Source: Streptomyces muensis (GTDB lineage: Bacteria > Actinomycetota > Actinomycetes > Streptomycetales > Streptomycetaceae). From it: a DNA stretch of 64,000 nucleotides. The notes beneath the pieces are model-generated. The model did no database searches. It was given only the letters and a program-made list of their open reading frames with translations, and was not told the origin of the DNA. The stretch spans positions 62,001 through 126,000 of the forward strand of contig NZ_JAKEIP010000001.1 of assembly GCF_021474425.1 (NCBI RefSeq), written 5' to 3'. The translations under genes and the position numbers were made by a program. Below are positions 63,743-64,000 of the stretch, one piece after another. Every line of letters begins with the position of its first letter. The first letter of the stretch is position 1.

Positions 63743-64000
63743 ATGACCTCTACATCCTTCAACCCCCATGCGCTGCTCGCGAAGAGCCCGATCGGTGTGC
63801 TTGCGACCATCAAGGCGGATGGGCGGCCCCAGCTCTCCCCCGTCCAGCCGTTCTATGACGAGTCGGCGAGCGTGATCCATGTGTCCACCAGCGCGGGCGC
63901 GGCAAAGGTGGCGAACCTGCGGCGGGACGCCCGGGCCACGCTGGAGGTGACCAGCCCCGACGGCATGTCGTGGGCCACCGCCGAAGGCATCGCCACGCTC
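63743..64000 (+). CDS. PPOX-class (flavin/F420) oxidoreductase-like protein, partial
   Basis: Eighty-six residues are visible before the window ends. The start MTSTSFNPHALLAKSPIGVL is followed by ATIKADGRPQLSPVQPF and VSTSAGAAKVANLRRDARAT, the typical split-barrel pattern of pyridoxamine-phosphate-oxidase-like F420- or FMN-dependent reductases. An in-frame GTG at 63689 has GGAAGG about 9 nt upstream and could add 18 residues, but the family usually starts at the ATG. The function of the family is generally redox chemistry on small molecules; the substrate is unknown. Confidence 0.75.
   Translation, partial: MTSTSFNPHALLAKSPIGVLATIKADGRPQLSPVQPFYDESASVIHVSTSAGAAKVANLRRDARATLEVTSPDGMSWATAEGIATL

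Overview
The window is high-GC DNA with strong third-position G/C bias, GTG and TTG starts, and many ATGA or GTGA stop-start overlaps. Together with the gene content, including an S. lividans XlnA-like xylanase, a SpoIIE-type phosphatase and the DUF6480 and DUF6766 families, this points to the chromosome of a Streptomyces or close relative. No tRNA, rRNA, CRISPR array, prophage or insertion sequence was seen. The dominant theme is uptake and degradation of plant-derived sugars.

Layout. 1-10.9 kb: L-rhamnose module. A leftward operon encodes an ABC importer (ATPase, two permeases, binding protein), rhamnose mutarotase and an exported BNR_4 protein. A rightward operon encodes rhamnose isomerase, a fused rhamnulose-1-P aldolase/lactaldehyde dehydrogenase, and rhamnulokinase. 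The two are divergent from a shared 307-nt control region. 11-13.8 kb: lutABC, which can oxidise the L-lactate made by this pathway to pyruvate. 13.9-23.5 kb: a Rieske-FAD oxidoreductase, a MacB/FtsX-type ABC pair, a MoxR/VWA pair, a quinone-oxidoreductase-like MDR protein, a cupin, and a YheO-type regulator coupled to a threonine/serine dehydratase. 23.7-30.3 kb: an MFS transporter, two cytoplasmic GH35 enzymes and a LacI regulator, with a perfect palindrome over the predicted promoter. 30.2-36.8 kb: a methyltransferase, a P1B-4 metal ATPase, an ABC importer of the Zn/Mn family, and an SRAP (YedK/HMCES) protein.

37-41.3 kb: a lipoprotein, a 27-residue membrane peptide and a duplicated membrane protein of the DUF6766 type; then CBS and DUF6480 proteins and a GAF/PAS/PP2C phosphatase. 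41.3-46.7 kb: the most unusual cluster, a GCS2-type carboxylate-amine ligase, an N-acetylglutaminylglutamine-amidotransferase-like enzyme, and a translationally coupled S9 peptidase. 46.9-63.5 kb: a hemicellulose/rhamnoside locus with an SDR, GH43, a LacI regulator, GH5, GH78 with two discoidin-like domains, a lectin-feruloyl esterase, the GH10 xylanase and a lectin-GH62 arabinofuranosidase. This part also holds decayed genes: a GH78/lectin remnant pair and a GH2 gene with an internal deletion. The right edge carries the start of a PPOX-type flavin/F420 protein.

Regulation read from sequence. A TGAAwsGwTTCA-like operator occurs twice at the rhamnose divergent promoters and once, as a perfect palindrome, before the distant GH78 gene. 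A GAAAsWTTC-like box occurs before the GH43 gene, between the LacI and GH5 genes, and several times between the xylanase and GH62 genes, suggesting one xylan-type LacI regulon. Product names rest on recognised motifs and family resemblance in the translations; no database search was possible.
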